A stretch of DNA of 64,000 nucleotides from Acinetobacter wuhouensis (GCF_001696605.3 NZ_CP031716.1:930001-994000), one strand, 5' to 3'. Positions 46,592-56,101 are shown, counted from the first letter of the stretch. Notes: generated by a model not told the origin, from the letters alone. Translations and numbers: made by a program.

Positions 46592-47011
46592 TTACTCATC
46601 TCTTGAATACGTTTCGTGAATTGCAAATTGTTTTTGTGCAATAAACTCACAGAAGCAATGTTGCCCGATGATTAAAAAACGAGTGAGATCAAGTCGGTTG
46701 AGTGGGTCATAATCTTTCATTTTATCGAGATCACTCTGATCGCATCTAAAAATTCCACGATAGCCATTTTCGATAATTGTTGATAAATCATATTTCTGAT
46801 CAAGCGCTTCTGCCCACATCTCATTATTTTCATAATAAAAACATGCGACATGTTTAAAATTCAGCTCAAAATAGACAATATTTTCTGAACCCTGATAACC
46901 ACCATCCAGTGTGATTTTTAAATGTTCTTGCTGTTGTGAAATATCAATTTTAAAATCACAGCCTTCTAGAAAAACATCGTCTAAATCAATTGAAATAAGC
47001 GGTTGGGGCAT
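46592..47011 (-). CDS. Hypothetical protein downstream of dnaG
   Basis: A 139-residue acidic protein I do not recognise. It is soluble, with no signal peptide, and has two aromatic-rich segments (KHVACFYYENNEMW and GQHCFCEFIAQKQF). It starts 22 bases after dnaG on the same strand and probably shares its transcript. Its end nearly touches hemA. Any role in replication would be guesswork. Confidence 0.7.
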   Translation of the reverse strand: MPQPLISIDLDDVFLEGCDFKIDISQQQEHLKITLDGGYQGSENIVYFELNFKHVACFYYENNEMWAEALDQKYDLSTIIENGYRGIFRCDQSDLDKMKDYDPLNRLDLTRFLIIGQHCFCEFIAQKQFAIHETYSRDE

Positions 47012-47033
47012 TTTAAATTTACATCCTTTGTAT

Positions 47034-48941
47034 CTAGCTATGTACTAATTTTAAACTAATTTTCTTGGTCAATTCGTTCAATTGTTTACGCAGATTACGT
47101 GATTCACTCAAAGACGTTGGGGCTTTGAGTTTTTGTTTTAAATACTTTTCTTGAAGTGAGAGAGAGTATTCCGAAGCCAATTTATCCGCCAGTTCTGGTG
47201 CTTCTGTTAAAGCTTGAATATTTGTACGTTGCATGATTTCAGCAAGTTCCAAATGATATGCACCACAAGCGCCTAAAATATAATAAGTTGCTAAGTCTTG
47301 ATCATCAGGTAATTCGTCAAAAACTGAATCAAATACCGCTAAAATCTGTGCCAATAATTCATCATTTGGAATGATTGCGCGCAAAACTTCAAAGTGAATA
47401 TAGAGAAATGGATGTTGCATCAAAATCGCAACAGCAAAGTCTTCATCTTTGGTACGAATATTAAAAGACAGCGAGGCATCTACACTGACTTGAGGTTGCC
47501 ATTTACGGTTAAAGCCGAGTTTTTCTTTAAAGAATTGACGAAGCAAATAACGATAAGAACCTTGTTTCGGTAACAGTTCAGTCAGTTGATTGAGTTCAGC
47601 CATGACCTGACTTTTTCCTTCAGGTGTAGTCACATCATAGTTTTGACTGAGTAAGGCAAAGACAAAATCTGATAGTAAAGGCGATTGTTGCCAAATTCGA
47701 TGGAAAGTTTCTAAACCTTCTTTACGAATCAATGAGTCAGGATCGTGTTCTTTAGGTAAGACAAAGAATTTCAGCTCACGACCATCATTGAGTAAGGGGA
47801 GAGCAATTTCTAAAGTACGTCTTGCAGCTTTTTGACCTGCGGCATCACCATCAAATGCGATGGTAATTTGGCTATTTTGCTTAAATAGAATATTGAGATG
47901 GTCAGCATTACTGGCTGTACCGAGAGTTGCAGTCGCACCTGAAATGCCATTTTGCTGTAGTGCAATGACATCCATATAACCTTCAACCATGAGCCAATTT
48001 TGCGCACGGTCTTTACGACCCTCATATAAACCATACAGCAGTTGGTTTTTATGAAACACTTCCGAATCAGGCGAGTTGATGTATTTGGGCTTAATTTCAT
48101 CATTTAGCGCACGACCACCAAAACCAACCACACGACCTTTACTGTCTCGAATTGGGAAAATGACTCGATCACGCAGTAAGTCAAAGTCACGACCACTATC
48201 ACTGGTACGAATTAACCCAAGAAGTTTTAAACCTTCAATATCTTGAGGAAAGGCTTTTTCTAAATGTTGCCAATCTTCAGGTGCATAACCTAAACGCCAA
48301 TATTGGATGGTGTCAGCACTTAAGCCACGATGTTTAAAATAGTTCTGAGCAACTTTACTACTTGGCAGTTGCTTTTCGTAGAACTGGGCAATGTTTTCAA
48401 GCAGGTCATACAGGTTGCCATCTTGAGGAATTTGCTCAAAGGCTTGATTAAATTGCGTAGGATCAAAATCCTCTGGATCAGGATATTGGCTAAATGCTTC
48501 AAATGGGTCTATTTCAAAAGATTGGTTATTTATCTGCTCTTTAGTTTGTACAACGTCTTTTGGCTTTTGCTCAACAGACTTAGTCTCCGCTTTAGGTTGC
48601 GTTTTAACTGCTTCACGCTTATAAGAAATTTTTTTATTATCAAAATTATCTTTGGGAAGTTCTACACCTGCATGACTCGAAAGCTCTTTCATGACATCGA
48701 TAAAATTACGATTATCAATGTCCATCAAGAAGCGAATCGCATTTCCGTTCGCTTGGCAACCAAAGCAGTGATAATACTGTTTGTCACGATAAACGTGAAA
48801 AGAGGGCGATTTTTCCTGATGAAAAGGACAGCAACCTGAGTAGGTGCGACCTGTCTTTTTCAATTTCACACGTTGACCGATTAGATCGACGATATCGGTA
48901 CGATCTAAGATTTGATCAATAGTGTGCTGAGGAATTGCCAT
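47034..48941 (-). CDS. dnaG: DNA primase DnaG
   Basis: A 635-residue primase. The CHC2 zinc finger (CCPFHQEKSPSFHVYRDKQY, then HCFGC), the RNAP core (YLMVEGYMDVIALQ and AFDGDAAGQKAA of the TOPRIM fold) and a C-terminal helicase-binding domain are in order. Between zinc finger and core is an unusually long polar linker (about residues 100-175) rich in Lys, Gln, Asp and Pro. It makes RNA primers at the fork. Confidence 0.95.
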   Translation of the reverse strand: MAIPQHTIDQILDRTDIVDLIGQRVKLKKTGRTYSGCCPFHQEKSPSFHVYRDKQYYHCFGCQANGNAIRFLMDIDNRNFIDVMKELSSHAGVELPKDNFDNKKISYKREAVKTQPKAETKSVEQKPKDVVQTKEQINNQSFEIDPFEAFSQYPDPEDFDPTQFNQAFEQIPQDGNLYDLLENIAQFYEKQLPSSKVAQNYFKHRGLSADTIQYWRLGYAPEDWQHLEKAFPQDIEGLKLLGLIRTSDSGRDFDLLRDRVIFPIRDSKGRVVGFGGRALNDEIKPKYINSPDSEVFHKNQLLYGLYEGRKDRAQNWLMVEGYMDVIALQQNGISGATATLGTASNADHLNILFKQNSQITIAFDGDAAGQKAARRTLEIALPLLNDGRELKFFVLPKEHDPDSLIRKEGLETFHRIWQQSPLLSDFVFALLSQNYDVTTPEGKSQVMAELNQLTELLPKQGSYRYLLRQFFKEKLGFNRKWQPQVSVDASLSFNIRTKDEDFAVAILMQHPFLYIHFEVLRAIIPNDELLAQILAVFDSVFDELPDDQDLATYYILGACGAYHLELAEIMQRTNIQALTEAPELADKLASEYSLSLQEKYLKQKLKAPTSLSESRNLRKQLNELTKKISLKLVHS

Positions 48942-49018
48942 AGAAAAGCCAAACAGTATTCTGTATTACGAGTAAGGCAAAGTGTACCTTAGTTTGAAAT
49001 TTAAAAATATCTAAGCAT

Positions 49019-49043
49019 AAAAAAGACGGGTAAAAACCCGTCT
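49019..49043 (-). terminator. Terminator of bamD
   Basis: AGACGGG pairs with CCCGTCT and is followed on the minus strand by a T run, about 21 bases after the bamD stop. Confidence 0.9.
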
Positions 49044-49064
49044 GATGATGTCGCAATTAAATGA

Positions 49065-50108
49065 TTATTTATTGCGTTGGCTATCATATAAACTTTCATC
49101 TGCACGTGCAGGTTCAGCCGATACTTCACGATTTGGACGATCTAATAAACCAAAAGTCATTTTGTTTAAAAGACTTGATTTTTGTTCGGTATTGGCAGAA
49201 GTTTCAGCATTTTCTTCATTCGACATGTTTGCATCTTTAGATACATCTGCTTTATCACCACGACCTAAGATACCCAGTGTTGCACGGTTCCACCAGCTTG
49301 CTTCTTTACGTGCAGCACGTAGATTCACTTCACCATTGGATTTGACCAAGTTTGGATAATTCAGTTTTAAAACTTCGATATATTGTTGAGCTGTCGCTTT
49401 ATCCCCAAGTTTGTTGTAGCCATACGCCATGGTTGCTAAAGCTTCAGGTACTTGAGGAGTCTGCGGATAATGCTCAACCACCCATTGTGAACGTTCAACA
49501 GCAGCAAGATACGCTTTACGTTGAATATTAAAACGAGCCGCATTCATTTCACTTTCAGCCAACTCTTGACCAATAAATTTCATACGTTGCGCTGCATCAA
49601 CTGAGTATTGGCTAGATGGATAGCGACGAATCAAATCGACAAAGTTTTGATAAGCAACTTTTAAGTAGCCTAAGTCACGGTGCGCCTGCTTAAGTGAAGT
49701 ATAACGAAGCAAGCTGTCATAGTTTTGCTCCATATTTGCCACGCCACGTACATAATATGCATAGTCTAAATTCGGATGTTGAGGATTCAAGCGAATAAAG
49801 CGATCTGCAAGTGCAATTGTGCCTTCATAATCTTTTTGCTTAAATTTTGTATAAAGCAATTCCAATTGAGCTTGTTGTGCATATTGCCCTGTTGGGAAGT
49901 AAGTATCCATTGCCTCTAAGGCTTTTGCAGCATCGCCATATTGTCCTTTATCGAGGGACTTCATCGCATTATTGAAATAAGTCTGCTCATTTGATTTAGG
50001 ACCCGTATCAACAACATCCTTCTTCGGATTGCTGCTACAGCCTACAAATGCAGTTGCTAAGCCTACAGTTAAAGCAAGCATTGTGACTTTATAACGTGGT
50101 AGCGACAT
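49065..50108 (-). CDS. bamD: Outer membrane assembly lipoprotein BamD
   Basis: A 347-residue lipoprotein: signal with lipobox FVGC (Cys24), then five TPR-like repeats (residues 40-250) including LDYAYYVRGVANMEQNYDSLLRY and RYPSSQYSVDAAQRM, the BamD hallmark. It is about 100 residues longer than E. coli BamD because of a C-terminal tail with a repeated motif (WNRATLGILGR and LNKMTFGLLDR). BamD works with BamA in beta-barrel insertion. It follows GAGGAAT at the start and is divergent from rluD. Confidence 0.94.
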   Translation of the reverse strand: MSLPRYKVTMLALTVGLATAFVGCSSNPKKDVVDTGPKSNEQTYFNNAMKSLDKGQYGDAAKALEAMDTYFPTGQYAQQAQLELLYTKFKQKDYEGTIALADRFIRLNPQHPNLDYAYYVRGVANMEQNYDSLLRYTSLKQAHRDLGYLKVAYQNFVDLIRRYPSSQYSVDAAQRMKFIGQELAESEMNAARFNIQRKAYLAAVERSQWVVEHYPQTPQVPEALATMAYGYNKLGDKATAQQYIEVLKLNYPNLVKSNGEVNLRAARKEASWWNRATLGILGRGDKADVSKDANMSNEENAETSANTEQKSSLLNKMTFGLLDRPNREVSAEPARADESLYDSQRNK

Positions 50109-50179
50109 AAAAATTCCTCTGTTTATACGGGCAATAGGCTACAATTGCGCTATTAAACCACTTTTGTCCGAATGAGCAA

Positions 50180-51232
50180 ATGACTTCAGCACACTCTTCT
50201 AATTCTAATTTCTCAGAAAATGATTTCAATCTACTTGAAGATTCTGAGGATGCAGATAATCATAATTCTGCGCCGACTGCAACACGTTTATCGTTGCAAT
50301 TTCAACTGGATGAAAGCTATTTAGGACTGCGTATCGACCAAGTAGCAGCAACCGTTTGGAGTGAATTTTCACGTGAAAAACTCAAACAATGGTTGAAAGA
50401 AGGTCATTTGTTGGTAAATGGTAACATTGTTAAACCTAAGTATAAATGCGAAGGAAATGAGCTACTTACTTTAGAAGTTGAGCTAGAAGCGCAAACTTCT
50501 GCACAGCCTGAAAATATTCCGTTAAATATTGTTTATGAAGACGATGACATTATCGTGATTAATAAACCTGTTGGAATGGTCGTTCATCCAGGTGCAGGAA
50601 ATCCAAATGGTACGCTTGTAAATGCATTACTTTACCATTTTCCTAAATCTGCGGAATTAACACGTGCAGGCTTAGTTCATCGTATCGATAAAGATACCAG
50701 TGGTCTATTGGTGGTTGCGAAAAATCTTGAAGCACAATTTTCTTTGAGTAAGCAACTTGCCAAAAAATCGGTCTATCGTGTTTATGACTTGATTTGTTAT
50801 GGCAATATCATTGCAGGCGGAACAATTGATGAACCGATTAAACGCCATCCAGTCGATCGTGTCAAAATGGCAATTCTTCCAGGTGGGCGTGATGCAGTGA
50901 CGCATTATAATGTGAAAGAACGCTTCCAGCATTTCACTCGTGTTCAAGCTCAACTGGAAACAGGGCGTACGCATCAGATTCGTATCCATTTCACTTATAT
51001 CGGTTATCCATTGGTGGGTGATCCTGTGTATATGAGTCGTGTTAAAGTTCCTGCAGGTGCATCTGAAAAGTTAACAACAACTTTAAGAGCATTTAAACGT
51101 CAGGCTTTACATGCATCTAAACTGGGCTTGATTCATCCTCGTACCAAAGAAGAAATGATGTTTGAAGCACCGTGGGCGGAAGATTTTACTGCATTGGTTG
51201 AAGTACTACGTTCTGAAAATAAAGCGTATTAA
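50180..51232 (+). CDS. rluD: 23S rRNA pseudouridine synthase RluD
   Basis: A 350-residue RluA-family enzyme with an N-terminal acidic extension (1-35), an S4 domain (GLRIDQVAATVWSEFSREKLKQWLKEGHLLVNG), the catalytic Asp in GLVHRIDKDTSGLLVVAK and RTHQIRIHF. It makes pseudouridines in helix 69 of 23S rRNA. bamD-rluD divergence and pgeF downstream are the usual arrangement; here an IS sits between rluD and pgeF. Confidence 0.95.
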   Translation: MTSAHSSNSNFSENDFNLLEDSEDADNHNSAPTATRLSLQFQLDESYLGLRIDQVAATVWSEFSREKLKQWLKEGHLLVNGNIVKPKYKCEGNELLTLEVELEAQTSAQPENIPLNIVYEDDDIIVINKPVGMVVHPGAGNPNGTLVNALLYHFPKSAELTRAGLVHRIDKDTSGLLVVAKNLEAQFSLSKQLAKKSVYRVYDLICYGNIIAGGTIDEPIKRHPVDRVKMAILPGGRDAVTHYNVKERFQHFTRVQAQLETGRTHQIRIHFTYIGYPLVGDPVYMSRVKVPAGASEKLTTTLRAFKRQALHASKLGLIHPRTKEEMMFEAPWAEDFTALVEVLRSENKAY

Positions 51233-51279
51233 TCTCTGATGTTACGTAGTAATGTCAAATATCAATTGTCCGTTGATAT

Positions 51280-51392
51280 GAAGTGGATACGCGATAACGT
51301 CATCCACAGGTGTTTGAGGCAAGACTACTTTTAATTGAAAATGTTTTTGCGACATATTCAATATTTTGACGGTAGCTGACGAGTTTTGTGGA
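51280..51392 (-). repeat. Block of a composite intergenic repeat beside the IS
   Basis: Read on the minus strand this block resembles 11169-11290: shared words include AACTCGTCAGCTACCG, TCGCAAAAACATT, GCCTCAAAC and CGTATC in the same order. An 18-base segment with a TGAG/CGCAAG-like hairpin present at 11231-11250 is missing here. A 62-codon open frame covers it but starts at TTG inside the IS end and is not convincing as a gene. Confidence 0.65.
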
Positions 51393-51465
51393 TGACAATG
51401 GTTTAGAGGTGGTCCCACTTGTTTGAACAACTAAAAGCGTATTTATAAGTGATATTCCGCTCTAG

Positions 51466-52338
51466 TTAAGCCACCTTGTTTTGTTGGGGTAGCTGATCAT
51501 AGTAAAACTCATTTGGTGTCATTTTGTCTAGACTCGAATGAGGTCGTTTCAAATTATAAAACTCAAAATATGCACTTAATTGCTTTTTCGCATCTGTGAC
51601 ACTGCTATAAGCTTTGAGATACACCTCTTCATATTTAACGCTCCGCCATAATCGTTCAACCATCACATTATCTACCCATCGACCTTTACCATCCATACTG
51701 ATTTGAATGCCATTTGATTTCAATACATCAATAAATGCATCACTGGTAAACTGGCTGCCTTGGTCTGTATTAAATATTTCAGGTCGACCATATTTTTCAA
51801 TCGCTTCATTTAAAGCCGAAATACAAAAATCCACCTCCATACTAATCGATACCCTATGCGCAAGTACCTTGCGGCTATGCCAATCAATCACAGCACATAA
51901 ATAAACAAAGCCTTTTGCCATAGGGATATACGTTATATCCGTAGACCACACTTGATTACTGCGCTGAATAGCCAACCCTTTGAGCAGATATGGATATTTA
52001 CGGTGAGCTTGATTAGCCTGGCTTAAATTTGGTTTGCAATATAACGCCTGAATACCCATTTTCTTCATTAAAGTACGTGTATGACGTCGTCCTATATGAT
52101 GTCCTTGACGATTCAACAAATCACGCATCATACGACTGCCTGCAAAAGGATATTGCATATGTAATTCATCAATACATCGCATCAGCTTCAGATCTGATGC
52201 ACTCACAGGTTTTGGGCGATAGTAATAACAACCACGGGAGACTTTCAGCAGCTTAGCTTGCTTAGATACTGAAATCTGAAGTGAGTCGTCGATTAACTTT
52301 TGTGGTTGAAGCGGCCCAGTTTCTTCAACACACCTTCT
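51466..52338 (-). CDS. IS3-family transposase OrfB
   Basis: DDE integrase-type catalytic subunit, made as an OrfAB fusion by a -1 frameshift at T-TTT-TTA (52338-52344) in orfA; the -1 frame is open from there. Read alone from ATG 52206 it has 246 residues. The rve domain has WSTDITYIP (first Asp), FNTDQGSQFTS (second Asp) and NVMVERLWRSVKYEEVYL (Glu). All catalytic residues are present. Confidence 0.9.
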   Translation of the reverse strand, partial: RRCVEETGPLQPQKLIDDSLQISVSKQAKLLKVSRGCYYYRPKPVSASDLKLMRCIDELHMQYPFAGSRMMRDLLNRQGHHIGRRHTRTLMKKMGIQALYCKPNLSQANQAHRKYPYLLKGLAIQRSNQVWSTDITYIPMAKGFVYLCAVIDWHSRKVLAHRVSISMEVDFCISALNEAIEKYGRPEIFNTDQGSQFTSDAFIDVLKSNGIQISMDGKGRWVDNVMVERLWRSVKYEEVYLKAYSSVTDAKKQLSAYFEFYNLKRPHSSLDKMTPNEFYYDQLPQQNKVA

Positions 52339-52610
52339 AAAAAATCAATTTCTAATGCCTGCTCACCGATTTTTGCATGTAGTTTTTTTAGATCGATGGG
52401 TGGTTCTGTTGGAGCTTTTGATTGATCGAAAGCTTGCGAGGAAGCTGAGATCAATTGATTTTTCCAGTCAATAATTTGGTTTTGATGAACATCAAACTCA
52501 GCACTCAATTCAGCAAGTGTTTTTTCTGCTTTAATCGCAGCAAGTGCTACCTTAGCTTTAAAATCATTTGAATGATTTCTTCTTGGTCTACGTGCCATAA
52601 AATACTCCAT
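52293..52610 (-). CDS. IS3-family transposase OrfA
   Basis: A 105-residue protein with the helix-turn-helix FKAKVALAAIKAEKTLAELSAEFDVHQNQIIDWKNQL followed by a leucine-zipper-like helix. It binds the IS ends and regulates. Starts at the second Met (52598) or at 52610. Confidence 0.88.
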   Translation of the reverse strand: MEYFMARRPRRNHSNDFKAKVALAAIKAEKTLAELSAEFDVHQNQIIDWKNQLISASSQAFDQSKAPTEPPIDLKKLHAKIGEQALEIDFLEGVLKKLGRFNHKS

Positions 52611-52692
52611 ATATTGATGTTTATAACATCATTTGAGGAGCAGAATATCACTTATAGGAGTTGTTCAAATTTACGGATCCATCTCTGTTTTG

Positions 52693-52735
52693 CCTACTTT
52701 TCCCGAAAGAAAAGTAGGTCGAGCCGAAGGCAAGT
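52693..52735. repeat. Palindrome and CGAGCCGAAGGC word right of the IS
   Basis: CCTACTTTTC pairs with GAAAAGTAGG around six bases (52693-52718), followed by CGAGCCGAAGGC (52720-52731), whose reverse complement occurs at 11069-11080. It is probably the other half of the composite repeat the IS interrupts. Confidence 0.65.
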
Positions 52736-52861
52736 TCCTAAATCAAAACTTCTGATGTAAGACTCCAGCGAATAAGCTTTAAAATAATGCTGTTTTTGAA
52801 GTGAGTAACATTAGCTAATTACTTAGATAAGTAAGGTTGGAATAAAAGATTGGAGATTGAC

Positions 52862-53614
52862 ATGCAATTTGTTCAAGGATTACCTGATGGTGTGTACGTG
52901 GGACAAACCCATATTCAACATGATCAAGCTTTGCCCTCGGTACAGCCTGAACTTGAAGGTTTTAATTTAGCTTTGCATGTCAATGATGATCCGAAACGTG
53001 TGCAACAGCATCGTATGATTTTATTGGATGAATTTGCCGAATTTGGTGTTAACAAAATCACATGGATGACGCAAACCCATAGCACCATTTGTCATACCAT
53101 TAATGATGAAATAACCTTTGAAGCATTAGAAGGTGATGGTTTGGTGACTCAAACTCAAGGTCATGCCTTGATGATGATGACTGCGGATTGTTTGCCAATC
53201 GTGCTTGGAAATGCAGATGGTTCTGAAATTGCCAATTTACATGCCGGTTGGCGTGGTCTTGCTGGCGGTATTGTTGAAAATACCATTACAGAAATGAAGA
53301 GCGCACCGACTTGGGCATGGTTAGGTGCTGCCATCAGCCAACCATGTTTTGAAATTGGTGCAGAAGTGAAACAAGCTTTTTGTGAAAAATATCCTGAACT
53401 TGAAACTGCATTTAAAGCAGGGGAAAAGTCAGGTAAATATTTTGCAGACTTATATGCGATTGCATGTTTTATTCTCAAATTACATGGTGTGGAAAATGTG
53501 ACGGGTGGTGATCAGTGTTCATATTTACAAGAACAGGATTTTTATTCTTATCGACGTCATGCCAAAACAGGACGTATGGCAACATTTGTATTTATGAAAA
53601 ATGCAAATGCGTGA
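52862..53614 (+). CDS. pgeF: Purine nucleoside phosphorylase / laccase-domain protein PgeF (YfiH)
   Basis: A 250-residue YfiH/LACC1-family protein. TQTHSTICH, MTADCLPIVL and NLHAGWRGLAGGIVENTI provide the His, Cys and His of the active site. The family acts on adenosine and inosine and corrects misincorporated amino acids in peptidoglycan precursors. ATG 52862 follows GGAG by eight bases. It normally follows rluD directly; here the IS lies between, so the gene needs a promoter in or after the IS. Confidence 0.92.
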   Translation: MQFVQGLPDGVYVGQTHIQHDQALPSVQPELEGFNLALHVNDDPKRVQQHRMILLDEFAEFGVNKITWMTQTHSTICHTINDEITFEALEGDGLVTQTQGHALMMMTADCLPIVLGNADGSEIANLHAGWRGLAGGIVENTITEMKSAPTWAWLGAAISQPCFEIGAEVKQAFCEKYPELETAFKAGEKSGKYFADLYAIACFILKLHGVENVTGGDQCSYLQEQDFYSYRRHAKTGRMATFVFMKNANA

Positions 53615-53731
53615 TTTAAAATGCTTATATTCATTTTAAATCGTCTTGTATCGAATTTTATCAACTTTGCAAGAATTGTTTAAAACTGAATTAATGCTAA
53701 ACTTGACTAAATCTGTTTGTTTTTAATTGAT

Positions 53732-54280
53732 ATGTCTTTGTCCAAATCTATCGCGATTGTTTATCACAGCCCTTATGGGCATACGGCAAAAGTTGCTAAC
53801 TGTATTGCTCAAGGTGCAATGAAAGTAGGCGCGCACGTATCTGAAATGGATATTGAACATATTGATTGGGATGTTTTAGATAAAGCCGATGCAATTGTTT
53901 TTGGCTGTCCAACCTACATGGGCAATTTAACCTCTGGATTGAAATTGTTTATGGAGCAGTCATCGAAGCGTTGGCTGGCGCGAGCATGGCAGGGCAAACT
54001 TGCAGCAGGTTTTACCAATGGTGGTGGGTTGAGTGGTGATAAACTGGCTGTTTTACAACAAATCAATTTATTCGCGATGCAACATGGCATGCTTTGGACA
54101 GGTTTACCGTTGATGCCGACAGGGCGTAGTACTCATGATTTAAATCGTATGTCGAGCTTTCTTGGTTTAATGACTCAGTCAGATAATGCACCTGTGGAAG
54201 TAACACCACCCGCTGGTGATCTTGAAACCGCAGTATGGTTTGGTGAGTACATTGGATTGATGCTGAATCGGATTCTGTGA
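53732..54280 (+). CDS. Flavodoxin-like NAD(P)H:quinone oxidoreductase (WrbA-related)
   Basis: A 182-residue flavodoxin-fold protein. IVYHSPYGHTAKVANCIAQGA is the FMN phosphate loop, FGCPTYMGNLTSGLKLFMEQSS a WrbA-like second loop and FTNGGGLSGDKLAVL the third. It likely moves two electrons from NAD(P)H to quinones. ATG 53732 chosen; there is no strong ribosome site. Confidence 0.82.
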   Translation: MSLSKSIAIVYHSPYGHTAKVANCIAQGAMKVGAHVSEMDIEHIDWDVLDKADAIVFGCPTYMGNLTSGLKLFMEQSSKRWLARAWQGKLAAGFTNGGGLSGDKLAVLQQINLFAMQHGMLWTGLPLMPTGRSTHDLNRMSSFLGLMTQSDNAPVEVTPPAGDLETAVWFGEYIGLMLNRIL

Positions 54281-54846
54281 ATTCGACTTTGACTACTTAT
54301 GTCTAGATTTTTATATTGCCTTTCATCAGATTGGCATTTAATACCAAGAAAACTTAGTGTCTAAATGAGTTGTTGAATGTAAAAATATGTTGGTGTATTT
54401 AAAAAATATATAAAAATCAGTTAATTATTTTTAATTCTTTGAATTAAGATGTATCAAATTTAAACTTTTTAGGTACATGAATTTACATTCCAAATGTTTT
54501 ATAGAAAATAATCTTAGGAATAAAGTTGAAAGTGAATGTTATTTATCTTTTTGTAGTGATAAAAAATTAGAAGAAAAAAATTGACTATTAATATGTGGTA
54601 TGAATAAGTTTAAAAAAAATAATTAGTTATTTAGCTTTATTAAAAAATAAAAATTCATTTGTTTAATTTGAAAAATATTTTCACATTAATTTTTATGAAT
54701 TTTATTGACAGAATATTCACTTAATTAATCCAGTATATAAAATTGTGTAGTTTTTAGCCAATGAGATTTAATCTTAATTAAATAATATCTAATAACTTAT
54801 GTTTCGAGGAAGAAACAAAATAATAAATAAATGAAATGGTGAGGTT
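54281..54846 (+). other. AT-rich gap upstream of the filA-like gene
   Basis: The 566-base gap is strongly AT-rich and holds the filA promoter region. A TTGACA word occurs near 54707, but no -10 stands at a good distance. No hairpin, repeat or gene was found. GGTGAGG serves as the filA ribosome site. Confidence 0.5.
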
Positions 54847-56028
54847 ATGAATAAGAAAATCTCAATAAAAATTTTGCAAAGTCTATTTTTATTGACAGGT
54901 TCAATGGCAATTGCAGAAGCTGAACAGATCAAACTACAGGAAATGACAGATTCTGAGATGTCGAATGTGAATGGACAGGCTTTAATGAGCTTATCTTATA
55001 TTGCACCAAAGGATACAGCTAATCCAATGAAAAATATCACTGACAATAATGTTGGTTTTTATAAACTGGGTTTAGAGGCTGAATTGGAGTTGAATGCGAA
55101 CATCAAAAATTTGCAACTCGGTTGTGGTGGCTCAAATGGTGAGGGTGCGTGTGATATTGACATTAAAAATTTAGCATTGAGTGGTTTACCAGATTCTTAT
55201 GATGCAGATGGAGTACCTGTATATAAAGATGGACGACCTTCTACCAGTGGAAAAATTACGAATCCATTTATGGAATTTGCAATTAGTAACCCAAATTCTG
55301 CTTCTACACGTGAAATGAAAGGTATTCGTTTCAGTGCAGAAAAGATTAGTGCATTACTTACAGCTGGTTTACAAAACGATTCGGCCCCATCAACGACAGA
55401 TGGGATACAGCGTTTAAGTGGATTTATGCAAATAGCAGGAACAACGGGTACAGCTCGTACGAAGGAGACTAAGTTTGGTTTAGTAAGTAATGAGCTTGGC
55501 GCTAGTGCTAATGATCAGCAATTGCAAGGTTATGCAGATTTACATGTTTGCGCTATATTTTGTATTATACCTATTGCTGATACCAATATACGATTTGTCA
55601 GTCGAACAGGTTCTGACAGTACAGGGATTACTGTACCATCTGTTGCAGCAAATTTTAAGCTTGATCCATTTGTTGTAAATGGTAAAAGAAAAACCCAAGC
55701 TGAAATCTATAATATCAAAACAAAATTAGAAACTATTCCGATTGCTGCAAACGGTAGTTCAGAATTTCCATCCTCTATGTTTGCGAAAGATCAGCTAAGA
55801 GTTGATTTGTTTTGTGATGCACCAGGAAAGAGTTACGGTTGTGGCCTAGTAACAGCACTAAAACCAAATGCTAAATTTAAAATGGCAGATGGTTCTGCAA
55901 TCAATAATCTAAATTTGAATATTGATTTTACTCAGTCATTAAGTATGTTTCATAATATTCCCTTAACAGGAACAGGTGGGTATTTATCTTTACAGTCCAT
56001 TCCACTTCTATGGCCAGGTGCTAAAGTT
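54847..56028 (+). pseudogene. filA: FilA-like surface protein, N-terminal part, split by an IS
   Basis: The first 394 codons of a FilA-like protein with signal peptide (ILQSLFLLTGSMAIAEA) and MTDSEMSNVNGQALMSLSYIAPKD, as in A. baumannii FilA. ELNANIKNLQLGCGG, then GEGACDIDIKNLALSGLP, and the GTGGYLSLQSIPLLWPGA block are conserved. The frame meets a TGA three bases into an IS. The second part resumes at 57270 in the same frame after removing the IS and one GTT. FilA belongs to the Fil group linked to pili or adhesion. A truncated product could still be secreted. Confidence 0.88.
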
Positions 56029-56101
56029 TGATCCTAGACAAAATAATGGACAGCACGTCCCTCTAAAGATAACGTAACTTTAATCTTTGGAGATTCAAGA
56101 A

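Larger units (their letters stand above)
51410..52681 (-). mobile_element. IS3-family insertion sequence between rluD and pgeF
   Basis: About 1.27 kb with orfA and orfB overlapping in different frames. The ends share TTTGAACAACT and ATAAGTGATATT in inverted orientation, with outer TGG and CC matches extending to 51410 and 52681. The left end has nine more bases than the right between these words. No matching target duplication is seen, so the exact ends are uncertain by about 12 bases at each side (inner limits 51424 and 52667). Confidence 0.85.

Noticed and set aside
51242..51430. 62-codon open frame beside the first IS
   Set aside because: Starts at TTG within the IS end and covers a sequence block shared with a non-coding repeat at 11 kb; more likely a repeat than a gene, though a decayed coding origin is possible.
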